Source of the DNA: Myxocyprinus asiaticus
Lineage: Eukaryota > Chordata > Actinopteri > Cypriniformes > Catostomidae
Direction of reading: 5' to 3'
NCBI RefSeq assembly: GCF_019703515.2
Contig: NC_059372.1
Location: 24,023,931-24,087,930, forward strand
Length of the DNA stretch: 64,000 bases
Part shown: positions 36,373 to 55,200 of the stretch, one piece after another
How positions within the stretch are numbered: position 1 is the first letter of the stretch
How the letters are laid out: every line of letters begins with the position of its first letter
Program-made: the position numbers and the translations under genes
Notes under the pieces: model-generated
Database searches by the model: none
The model's input: only the letters and a program-made list of their open reading frames with translations
Told to the model about the DNA's origin: nothing

Positions 36373-37086
36373 ACACTCATTGGAACACCTGTACACCTAC
36401 TTATTCATGAGATTATCAAAGCAGCCAATCATGTGGCAGCAGTGCAGTGCATAAAATTATGCAGATACGGGTCAGGAGCTTCAGTTAATGTTCACATCAA
36501 CCATCAGAATGGGGAAAAACATTTTTAAACCAAATTTTCCTTAACAACAGAGAGGCAGCGCATTCAACAGTTCTTTCACACTTTCAGAAATCAGAATTTA
36601 TGCATTTTTTAAAACATATTTTATAAATATATAATTGAAGTCATAAAATAATCTCTATTCTGGGCAGGCCTGGGTCTATTTTGGGCCCACCTTTGACTAT
36701 GCCACTGAATCTCAGTGATTTTGACATGGCATGACTGTTGGTGCCAGATGGGCTGGTTTGAGTATTTCTGTAACTGCTGATCTCCTGGGATTTTCACATC
36801 CAACAGTCTCTAGAGTTTCCTCAGAATGCTGCCAAAAACAAGAAACAGTTCTGGGGATGGAAATGCCCTGTTGATGAGAGATGTCAACGGAGAATGGCCA
36901 GACTGGTTCGAGTTGACAGAAAGCCCACGGTAACTCAGATAACCACTCTGTACAATTGAAGTGAACAGAAAAGATCTCAGAAAGCACAACACGTCGAACC
37001 TTGAGGCGGATGGGCTACAACAGCAGAAGACCATGACGGGCAATTTATTAGGACAATAGTGTTCCTAATAAAGTGTTTAGTGAGTG
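36373..37086 (+). mobile_element. Deleted Tc1-like element (family T4, copy B) carrying an insertion
   Basis: Same family as 26755-27313 in the opposite orientation; the left end is shortened. The family sequence breaks at about 36525 and resumes at about 36710 ('ctcagtgattttgac'), so roughly 185 bp of unrelated DNA lies inside. Confidence 0.65.
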
Positions 37087-37111
37087 TATATACAGTTACT
37101 GTATACACATT

Positions 37112-37170
37112 CACTGAACACTTTATTAGGAACACTATTGTCCTAAAAAAGTGCCCATCATGGTCTTCTG

Positions 37171-37172
<2 letters not shown>
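37112..37172. mobile_element. Terminal fragment of the T4 Tc1-like family (copy C)
   Basis: 61 bp matching the terminus of the family (cactgaacactttattagg...), starting 25 bp beyond copy B in inverted orientation and cut off by a (TA)n array at 37173. Confidence 0.65.

Positions 37173-37253
<81 letters not shown>
37173..37253. repeat. (TA)n microsatellite
   Basis: Pure TA run that truncates the Tc1 fragment at 37112-37172. Confidence 0.9.
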
Positions 37254-37256
<3 letters not shown>

Positions 37257-37849
37257 GGTCGCCCTTTGCACTTTGGTCAGTTAAAATGTGCACTTAGGCA
37301 TTGTTCTGTAACAGCACAATTTTTTATTTTTTTTAGTCTTGACTGTTCTTCAGTGATACACTACATTCTTCCACATTTTTATCAGTACTGTGTACCTTTA
37401 TCTGTGCTGTGTACCCTGATTTATCTGTACTGTGTAGATTTATAGATTCGGATGAGTGCAGCATTTTTGTCATTTTAATTTATGAACCAACAGGTTTGAT
37501 GTCTTATGTCCAGTATAACATTCTTTGTGTATTGTTAATGTTCCTTTGCTGCTATAATCTTTGAGCACACTGAAAATTGTTCCACAAATGGTCAAAAAAA
37601 AAAAAAAAAGAAAAAAAAAAAGATAAATAAATAAATAACACAGACTGTCAATTAGATTCAGTAACAATTAGATCAGAAGCAAAGTCACAAAGAAAATATG
37701 CAGAAAGGCACAATGTCTGATTAAGGTCTGATTAAGGACCTTGTTGGTGTTGAGCCATTCCAATCTCCACACAACTTTGTGTTTTTAATATAATTTAATA
37801 GCGAAGAGTTTCAGTTGTTGTTGTTGTTGTTGTTTTTTTGTTTTTGTTT

Positions 37850-38330
37850 TTTAGTTGACTGAAATTCCTCTATTGCAGGCTCTCTTGCACAACTGTCCTA
37901 TATAATGAAGTAGCATTTCTTCTGTTTTATCAAGATGCTCATTTCCTGCTGACGAAAACCAGCCCCCGCATGATGCATCTACCACCATAACTCACTGGTT
38001 TTGGGTGAGTAGTCCTAGATTTGTGCTTTGAATTTAGACTAAAAAGATATATCTTGGTCTTCTCTGATCACATCTTTTCCCTCCATTCATCTGGGATACT
38101 ATTATGTTTTTTTCTTGTTATCAAAAAGAGTAGTCCTTTAGAGTAATGGACAGTGTTATGCAGGGCTCTTGACATGGTTGACTGGGGCATCTTTAATTCA
38201 TTATCATCTACTGAACTCTGTAGAACCTTCAAAGTAATAGTTGACTTCTGGATTTTTTTCACCAGTCTCCTTTACACAGATGACCTCCTTTAGGCAGAGC
38301 CTTTTTTGTTTGATGTAGACATCACATCCA
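37850..38330 (-). pseudogene. Highly degenerate Tc1-like transposase fragment
   Basis: On the minus strand, ITLKVLQSSVDD and STMSRALHNTVHYSK (38262-38068) match the second DNA-binding half of Tc1 transposases. Below it EKTKIYLFSLNSKHKS resembles the first catalytic box with its Asp replaced. Several stops. No clear terminal repeats were found. Confidence 0.5.
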
Positions 38331-38908
38331 AATATTAAACTAACATTGTTGGGATATTTGATGTGTACCCTTTTCCTAGTTTATCCTAAACTTTTTTCCC
38401 ATTATATTTGTATTGAGGAAACTGTTCTGCAACACAGAGAAAAACACATAAGCATATTTCAGTTTTTATTTATTTTAAAACAAGGTCACATTAAAATTAA
38501 CATTACGATTAGTTACTTTAAATAAAACTCTTAATATTAAGAACTAAACTTAATCGTAAGCTTTTTAAAAGCTTTTCAAGGCATTTGTATCCTGTATAGC
38601 ATATGTAGTGTTTTTCAATTCTTTTGCTTTTGTCATTGTTCTCTTATGTTGCTCCCCAGTTTCTCTTATAAATTTGCACTTCCCTGGAACAACTTGTCAA
38701 AACATGTCTTGACAGCTATCACACAACTGTTAGTAGTGTCTAGGGCAGTTAATTATCTTTACTCAGAGTTAAAACATCTTTATGCTTCATTGAGCCAAGC
38801 AGGACAAATGACTTTATGTGTTTGATTTAGCCGGCAACTTGACAAAACAAGTTTGAGTGATTCTGTTAGCAAGCAGTTACCATGCTACCAGTTTTCTTTT
38901 CTCTGGAC

Positions 38909-38917
38909 TATATAAAA
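38909..38917 (+). promoter_or_regulatory. Candidate TATA box upstream of ca6
   Basis: TATATAAAA followed by a GC-containing stretch. It lies 757 bp upstream of the ca6 ATG, so it would need an untranslated leader exon or a long 5' UTR. Weak evidence. Confidence 0.25.
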
Positions 38918-39225
38918 CAGCCCTGCACTTGTCATTGTGAAGTGTTGGGATCATATTAAATTTAACAATCATGCAATAAGCTTGCCTGATAAAATGCAAG
39001 ATTCACACTAGGCACCACAGTTTCCTTGATACTGTGTAATTAAGTAATTATAGTGGAATACAGACCAACAACATGTAATTTACATGTAATTATTTCCTGG
39101 AACAGCTTGTAGCTGCCTATTGTTATTATAATAGCTGTATTTATTAATTTGATTAATGTGTGGTAACATAGAGAGTGTGAAAATGTGTGGCCGTTTTTAA
39201 ATATTTTTCCAATTAAGAGTAAAAT

Positions 39226-39230
<5 letters not shown>

Positions 39231-39262
<32 letters not shown>
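39231..39262. repeat. (TA)n microsatellite
   Basis: Short pure TA run upstream of ca6. Confidence 0.9.
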
Positions 39263-39266
<4 letters not shown>

Positions 39267-39364
39267 TCTGATTTTCTAATTTTGAGACAAATGTGGTCTA
39301 GTTGAGGAAATTGTTTAATATGAATAAACTTTACAGCTTCTGCAACACAGAGAAAAACACATAA

Positions 39365-39368
<4 letters not shown>

Positions 39369-39437
<69 letters not shown>
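39369..39437. repeat. (TA)n microsatellite
   Basis: TA run directly following a 33-bp segment that is repeated at 38425. Confidence 0.9.
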
Positions 39438-39440
<3 letters not shown>

Positions 39441-39673
39441 ACTGACATAGAATAACACATAATAATAACTGCCTCAAACATTCGTTTGCCAATACGTCAA
39501 AAGCTTCTCTAAATTACCATGTTACTACACGCCTTCTGCATTTTGGGTGTAAGCCGTTGTAATCAATGTTACACTCAGCACCTCTTTACAATCCTGTGAA
39601 ACAGTGAACAGTCTGGCCTGGGGAGACTTCAGAGCACACATCAAAACAGTGAGGTTACCGATTCAGTTTGAGA

Positions 39674-46871
<7,198 letters not shown>

Positions 46872-47194
46872 AAAAAGCACTACTGCCAGCAGACAGGCTC
46901 AGAACTTTTTAAATGACTGTCAATATCAGCAGTACTAGCTTTGCTAACTTGTACTGTATACTGTCCCAAGGGATTAAATGCAATTTAAGATGAAAACTAT
47001 AAAATTGTATTCACTCTATATTTTAGATGTAAGTACAGTCCATAATAACACTCACCAAGCAAGCGTCAAATGCAAGTAAAAATTGTGTCTTGCATTAAGT
47101 TCACCTCATATATGATGGTGAGAGTGACACAATGACCTTCATGGTTTGTCAATAATATGAGGAATATAAGGACAATAATTAAATTTTCATTAGG

Positions 47195-47200
<6 letters not shown>

Positions 47201-47254
<54 letters not shown>
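47201..47254. repeat. (TA)n microsatellite
   Basis: TA run in the probable ca6 3' UTR. Confidence 0.9.
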
Positions 47255-47256
<2 letters not shown>

Positions 47257-47387
47257 TGAAAAAATCTCATGGTCAGTAAGAGATATTTTTGGGTGGTGGC
47301 AGTTGCAAAAGTTCATTTTGGATCTGGGATATAAGCATTGTAATGTATTTACCCGACTGATAATATGAACCATATCTGAAACTTTTC

Positions 47388-47393
47388 AATAAA
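47388..47393 (+). terminator. Candidate poly(A) signal of ca6
   Basis: AATAAA 517 bp after the ca6 stop; the only canonical plus-strand signal noticed before the convergent slc2a5 gene. Confidence 0.5.
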
Positions 47394-47440
47394 CAATAGT
47401 TTTATTCTTAAAATTGTGTTTTATTTAAACAGTACACATA

Positions 47441-47446
47441 TTTATT
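47441..47446 (-). terminator. Candidate poly(A) signal of slc2a5
   Basis: AATAAA on the minus strand (plus tttatt), 112 bp after the slc2a5 stop. Two more lie at 47425-47420 and 47406-47401. Confidence 0.45.
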
Positions 47447-47557
47447 ATTTGTATTTATCTGTATTCATATACATAATAAATACAGAATGCAATTAAAAGA
47501 ATATATTCTTAAAGAAATGCTCCAACTGAAGTTCTTTTGTTGTTACCCATTGAGCCA

Positions 47558-50500
47558 TCAGAGAAATGTGCTTTTAATTTCCTGTCCACTGCTTTCCACT
47601 CCTGTCTCTTTGATCTCAGAGTCCCCGGCCTCCACTACAATCTCCATCTTGTTTCTCTGAGCAAAAAGCTTGCTGATCTCCAGAAAGGTTTTGTTTTTAG
47701 TCTCTGGGATGACCACCCAGATGTAGATAAGTGTGGCAAGACAGACGCAAGCAAAAATGATGAAGCTGTATGCACCCAGGCCTCTCTGCAGACAGATACA
47801 CAAATGAAAACCATGAGGGGCACATTAACTTATGAGGGGCACATATCTTTTTAACTCCTTCAAGCCCCCTTTGATCCCATAGGAAGGACAAATAACAAAT
47901 GACAGCTCTTAATTAGCTCTACTGTTTCACCTAGACAGCAGTGAGATTGAATGGAGACTGCTTCTCAGGTTTTTCTCATGAGAAAAAGACCCAAGCAATT
48001 TGACATGTTTCTTTCTAGAGAAGTTTCAGAACTAATCTAAACAATGAGCCAGTTTACATGCACACCAATACGCTGATAACTCCTAAAAATCAGTTTATTT
48101 AAAAAAAAATCAGACGAAGCAAGGAAACCCATGCTTACATGGGATATAAATAATCTTGTTATTCTCTGCTTTTGAGTGACGTCAAACCCTAAAGAGGCAT
48201 GCGCACAACACTTGCGCACATTAAGCCAGTAAGAACATGTAAAGTTGTTTACATGTAACGTGAAATTGGGGTAATGGGGTAAAATCTTTTATCTTTTTTT
48301 TTTTTTTGTTCTGGGGGATGTTTGGGGTTTGATTGTTGCACTAATGTTGGAATGTGGTCATTGTAATTTTATTTTTCACACACAATCTATTTTTTCTAAT
48401 ATGTCAAAATGTCAAATGTTAATATGAGTGGATTGTCTCTCTCCACATGGAATGTGAATGGGTTGGGGCACCCCATAAAAAGAAGGAAGGTTATTTCTTT
48501 TCTTAAACGTAAGAAATATGATATGGTGTTTCTTCAAGAAATGCATCTTTCCCCGCAAGAAGCTGAAAAATGTGGGAAGATATGGGGTGGACATGTTTTC
48601 TTTAGTGCTGGCTCAAATAAGAGCAGGGGAGTCATTACATTGATAAGTAAGCATCTACAATTCAAATGTCTCAAACAGATTAAAGATAAATTAGGAATAG
48701 TCATTATTGTTTTAGCAGAAATTCAGGGGCAAAGGTTGATTTTGGCTAATATTTACGCACCTAACGCTGATGATCAGGGCTTTTTTATAGATCTTGAAGG
48801 GATGTTACAAACCGCTGGCACCCCTCATGATATAATACTGGGAGGAGACTTTAATCTTTTGATGGACTCAGTCCATGATCACAGTGAAGCAAAAGTGTGT
48901 AAGCCCCCTAGAGCTACAGTGACACTTCACAGAATGTGTAAAAATCTTGGTCTTACAAATATTTGGAGACTTTTGAACCCATCTGGTAGGGACTATAAAT
49001 TTTTTTTCATCAGTCCATAAGATCTATTCTAGAATAGAATAGAATAGAGGCATCCTCATTTCATCTGTTGTTGATTGCTCAATTGGAAACATCTTAGTCT
49101 CAGATCAGGCCCTGGTGAGTTTAGAGGTGTTGCCACATACAGAGAAAAAGAAATCATATAGTTGACACTTTAAAGTATCCCTTTTGAAAAATCCTGAATT
49201 TCAACAAATGTTAAAGGCTGGAATCAATGTTTATATGGAGACCAACTGGTCCTCAGTATCCTCTGTGGGCGTGGCTTGGGAGGCACTTAAGGTGGTTCTT
49301 AGGGGTTGGATCATACAGTATGCCTCAGTCATCAAAAAATCCAAAGCACGAAAACTTGTGGAGTTGGAAGGGAATATTAAAAGTGCCGAGGCAGAGCTGA
49401 AGTGCCGAATGTCGTCTGATGGCCTCAGAGAATTGACCCAGTTGAAATACAGATATAATGCTAGTTTGTTGCAGAAGGTGGAGTTTTGGCTATTCAGGGT
49501 AAGACAGTCATACTTTGAGTCGGGGGACAAAGCAGGAAAACTCTGGATAGATATATAAAGAGTCTTTTTCTACCATTCCCTCAGTGAAATCTGCTGGTGG
49601 TGAAATTTTTACCACGGCCACTGATATTAATAATGCTTTTAATTAATTCTATCTTGATCTCTATAGCTCCATATCTTTGTCTACTGATGAAGATATTATA
49701 CATTTTGTGGAACCATTAGAACTCCCTAAACTGATGACTGAGCAAAAAAATTATCTTGATTCTGAGATAACCTTGGAGGAGCTTGGAGAGGTAATTAGGT
49801 CCTGATTAATTATCTTGCCCTCCAGGGCCAGATGGCTTTGCTGCTGAATTTTAGATCTTTTTAGATCTTATGCTACAGAATTGGCTTCACTTTTGTTAGA
49901 AGTTTATACGGAATCATTAAAGAATGGAAAGCTTCCACCAACCATGACACAAGCCCAGATCAGTCTGATTCTTAAAAAGGACAAAGATCCATGCGAGTGT
50001 AAGAGTTATTGTCCAATTTCCCTGATCCAGCTAGACGTAAAATTTTGGATAACCAATTAAGTTATGACATCTCTTATACATATAGATCAGGTGGGGTTTA
50101 TTCGGGGCCGCAGCTCTTCTGATAACATTAGGCATTTCATCAATATCATGTGGGCAGTAGTGAACGATCAGACTCCGGTCACTGCCATCTCGCTTGACGC
50201 TGAAAAGGCGTTTGATATGGTAGAATGGGATTATTTTTTAAAGATTTTGGAAATATACGGGTTCGGGAATACTTTTATTAGATGAATTAAGTTACTTTAT
50301 AGACACCCAGTAGCAGGGTACAAACAAATGGATTAATTTCAGATTATTAGACTCTGGATAGGGGCACCCGGCAGGGTTGCCCTCTTTCCCCATTATTGTT
50401 CTGTCTTGCCCTGGAGCTGCGATAAGAAAGGAAGATGTTAGGCGGGATTTTCCAGGGTTAGTGGCGGGAGGTATGGTGCATAAGCTTTTGCTTTACACAG

Positions 50501-52176
50501 ATGATTTTCAGTGATTTTATTATTCATCTCCAGCCCCACAAAATCTATGCCTTGCCTCCACAGAATTATTAATTCCTTTTCTAAATTCTCAGGATACAGA
50601 GTCAATTGGTCTAAATCCGAAGCTTTGGCTCTGACAGCGTACTGCCCAGTGATGTCTTTTCCAGTGGCCCAAACAGGGCATTAAGTATTTGGGCATTTAA
50701 TTCCCAGCAAATTTATATGATTTAGTCAGAGTTAATTCTGACCCCTTAATAAAAAGGTTTTCAAGCAATGTGGGCAGATAGGCTTCATTACATTTATCTA
50801 TGATTGGGAAGGTTAATGTTATTAAAATGAATTGCTTTCCAAAATTCAACTACCTGCTACAATCTCTTCCTGTAGATGTGTCCCTTTCTTATTTCAAGCA
50901 ATTTGATAGCATAGCGAAGTCCTTCATTTGGAATGGTAAGCATCCCAGATTACATTTCAATAAGTTACATAGGCCAATGGACAAAGGTGGGCTAGGCCTA
51001 CCCACGATTTTGTTTTATTATTATGCATTCAGTCTCAGACTTTAGGCTCATTGGATGCTTTCACCTGAGAGAACCCCTCCCTGGTTTTGTATTGAACAGG
51101 AAGTTCTTGCCCCCATTTCACCATCGCAATGCCTTTCTATCAAACTAACTGGAGAAGTTATGTTATACCCCTTTATCTCGCATTTGCACTCGGTATGGAC
51201 AAAAGAGTCCAGACTGTTTAATTCGGACATTTATTTAAATGTTGCCTCGAGCATATGGCTGAACCCAAAATTATGTATTAATAAGTCCCCTTTCTACTGG
51301 TCAGAGTGGATTGTGAGAGGGATTGCTTCACTCGGTGACCCATATGAGAGTGGAGTGTTGAGATCCTTTGAAAATTTGGTTCAACATTTTGGGATTCCCA
51401 GGTCTCAGTTCTATAGGTATTTACAGCTGCGCCACCTGCTCTGTACTATTTTTGGGAGTAGCACCCCCCCCTCCCCCCAAAGCAGCAGATACTCTGGGAG
51501 AGGTGATTACTGCTTTTGGAAAAGGTCATGAGGCATCAGTGTATTACTCCCTGCTAATTCAGAGTCTGGTGAACTTCTATCAACAGATTATGGGAGAAAG
51601 ATTTTAACTTGGAACTGGAGGAGGAAGTGTGGGCTAGGATTCGAAAAAATGTCAAGTCTGTATCTAGAGATGCAAGGGTGTGCCTTATGCAATTCAAGAT
51701 TTTACATAGATTCTATTGGACCCCCACTAGATTGTATAGGTTTGATCTTAAAGACACACCCACCTGCTGGCGATGCTAATCGGAGGATGGAGACACGGCC
51801 CATGTTTTTTGGTGGTGTGCTGAGATCCAGGAATTTTGGTTGAAGTTTCAGAGTGACGTTTTGGGCACTTGGGTTTTGTTTTGCCCCAGACTCTGTGTTT
51901 TGGGTGATGGGGCGGTCATCGATATAGGAGATAAATACATAAAAAATTGGGTCCTGACCATTGTTATGGCAGGCAGATTGTTTTAAGGGAATGGAACTCG
52001 GCTGGAACGTCCTCAATTCGGGAGTGGTGCGAGGAGATGCAGCTTTCGAGGAGGAGTCGTATAGAATGCTGAGGATCTGGGATTCGTTTGATGGGAAATG
52101 GGGCAGATATTTGATATTTTTGGGGGACTCCCAGGGAGGGACTGTGGAGAAAGAGGCGTAGTTTTAGATGTGTATG

Positions 52177-52251
<75 letters not shown>

Positions 52252-55200
52252 ATATTTTGTAATTTATTTATTTTATTAATATTTTTTTTTTGCATGTGTA
52301 CTTATGTGAGACCACAGGCATGTTCGTTGGGGGTCGGGGTGGGGTTGTTGATTGGGGAGGGGGAGGGGTAGTAGTGGGAGTTAAATGTTGATTCATTGTA
52401 TATATGTTTTGTTTTTCTTTGTCATCTCTATGAATCAATAAAAATGTTAATCTTAAAAATGAATGTTCTATCTCTGTTTATATCGATGGTGCTTGACAGG
52501 TGATGGAACAGGATGTAACTGGAGAAGAACATCAGAATTAAATTGCACTTGACCCAGCCCATTAGCTCTTTGTGTGTACAATTCCACCAAACCCACTTGT
52601 GCCTAGACTTGATTTGCACAAAAACACCAAAACTTCATGGCCATGCCCATTGATTTTGTATGTATGACTTATGGCGTAGCGCTGCGGTTAGCACTCTTAA
52701 AATAGGGCCCTATATATTTGACAATTGTCTTCTTTTTTTACTTCTAATTTATTTCATTTAAGTTCTCAAAGTGTCCTCAGTCTTCAGCAGAGAACCTTCA
52801 AACTACCAAATATACAAGGATTTGCATTGATGACAAGATTTTTTAATATCATTAGAAATTTCAACCATTAAAAATTTACAGACTCCACTGATCTTTTGGA
52901 GCAGAACTATGACTATTTGTCAATGGTTCATTTGAACTCTGACCTCTAAAAAAGGGAAGACCAGGCCAACTGTGAAGTTTGAGAGCCAGTGAACCGAGCC
53001 AGCCACCATGAAGGCTGGTGGTCGAGAAGACTGCCGGAACATCTCTGTGGTGATAACATAAGGAATAGGACCTGCGAAGAAATGCAACAAAAGCTGTCAA
53101 ACCTAGAAATTCTTTCATCAGACATCTTTTTATACAGAAAGATACACAGTAAATCATTTGGACCCACTTAATAATAGGTGTCTTTACTATGTACTTAGGC
53201 ATTTATTACAATGTACTCATTATTTACATACAGTATGTGTTATTGCGTTGTACTTATATTTAAAGTACCTGCTTTTAATTACATCTGTAGTTACACTGTT
53301 AACCTTATCCCTGACCCTAAACCTAACCCTAACCCAACCCTTACCCTAAACCCTTACATACTCGTACCTCAACCGCAGTAGCAGCAAATGTGAATCTTGA
53401 ATTTTGCAGAAAAAAACAAAACAAAACAAAACATGTAATTACACAAAAAGTGCATTATTGTATGTATTTTAATGTTAGTACATAATGGTTAAAAACACCT
53501 AATATAAAGTGGGACCAAAATTTCAACCCACTAAAATGGAAAATGTAAATTTACATCCAGCTTTCAAAAGTTGTGACAAATTTACAACCTGCAGTGATAA
53601 TTTTAGTATAATTTTTTGACTACTTTGAATTAAGTTACTGATGAGTTGAAGCTCTAAATAGTCATAAAATTGAGCAGAAATGTCAGAAATTATTGCTAAA
53701 AGTTAAATGGATAAAAACAAGGATGTTTTTATAACATAATCATGAAAACAATTTTTCCATCTTACAAGATTGCTTGAAGCACTGTGGTGCTTTTACAATG
53801 CTTTATAGCCACTTTAAAGCACAACCACTTTTCTTGTGTTTACTCTAGGGTTTTAATGTAAAGTCCCTGAACTGCAGCATAAATCCATTGTCATTTCCCA
53901 CAAAGGAATAAAACTGTATGGGAAGGAGGGTGTGAATTCATTGGAATGCAGCAAGCTCCCTCTGTCCCTGTTGGATAGGTCTAAATGGGATTGCTGTGAA
54001 CTCACTTGGGCCAATAGCATGTCCAATTACGTAAACAATGACACAAACAATGCTGACGTAGGGCATCCAATCCAGTTTTGTCTGTGGATGGAATGTACAG
54101 CTGTTAGTGTGAGGTACATTTACCACATTTATAGCCTTGCATTTCACATAGACCCAGGAGTCAAATTTGTCAGCCCAGCACATTCTCTTCTCTAGAATTA
54201 AAATGTCCTCTGAGACCCTGTCCAGATTTATTTACAGTTAAATTGAATTTGATTGTTCAAAATATTGTGTTTTATGCCTGGGATTGAGTAAGTACAGCAT
54301 TGCTATACCTGGAAGAAGAGAGCTATGGTCAGGAGAACACAGGCTACACAGCAGATACCAAAGCCAATCAAAAGCAGCAACTTTCTGCCAGATTTCTCCA
54401 CTATGAACACCTACAAAAACATACATTACAGTCATGTTTCTTAGTGAAGGATCTGAGCTTCATAACAATTATCATGTTAAATAAGTCACTCAACCATGTT
54501 GAAAAGACCAGAATATGTTGTGTTTTGGTTGCTTTTCCCCAACAAGGTGTCCATGGCGTCCGCATCATGCTTCCTAACTAGGCTAAAACAGTAAGACGTC
54601 CTTGGTCAACAAGCTTCATCTATGCTAGTTGTAGCTGGTTGACTAGAAAGACTGTGGTAGTTGACAAGCTTCGCTAAGTTTTGCTCGGCTGCACTGGTTA
54701 ATTAGCTAGACCAGCACCAAACCAGCACTAACCAGCTTTAACCAGCCTGGACTGGAGCAGCATGGAAATTCAAGCTAGTCTTTTCAGCAGGGAAAGAGAA
54801 TATTAAACAATGAGGAGCATAACGAATGCAGAAAAGCAATGTGGAATTAGAAAGTTAGTTCCTTACAGCTGCTACAGTCATGAAGACATTCACAGCTCCT
54901 GTTCCAACTGTCACATACTGAATGTGATCTTCCCTCACTCCTGCTGAGCTGTAGATGCTGTCTGCATAGTAATAAATCTGAAGGTGGGGTTAAAGGTTAG
55001 ATTTTTTAAAACAAAACATATCTGAAGCCTAACATGACACCACACTTACAAGAAAACTGATTTCGCCACAGAGGGAAGTGTGTGGAAAATAATCACTTGT
55101 GAAAATTGTGTGGTAGTACATACAGCATTGACGCCTGAGAGTTGTTGGCCCATGTTCAGGATGATTACAGATAGCAGCTGCCAGCGCAGTGAGCGGAAGG

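Larger units (their letters stand above)
38331..39673. other. Intergenic upstream of ca6
   Basis: Contains two identical 33-bp segments (38425-38457, 39338-39370) and (TA)n tracts at 39231-39262 and 39369-39437. A TATATAAAA at 38909-38917 is the best TATA-like motif upstream of ca6. Confidence 0.45.
48300..52459 (+). mobile_element. L1/Tx1-like LINE, degenerate, in the last slc2a5 intron
   Basis: Plus strand, antisense to slc2a5. Endonuclease part at 48409-49020 ([29 protein letters not shown]), then broken frames. RT part at 50064-50285 ([31 protein letters not shown]) and a LLYTDDF box near 50487-50507 in place of Y-A-D-D. A Cys-His segment (CWRC...H) lies about 51765-51815. The tail ends with AATAAAAATG near 52437-52446. 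ORF1 was not found, so the copy is 5'-truncated or divergent there. A (TA)n tract lies at 52169-52247. Confidence 0.8.
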
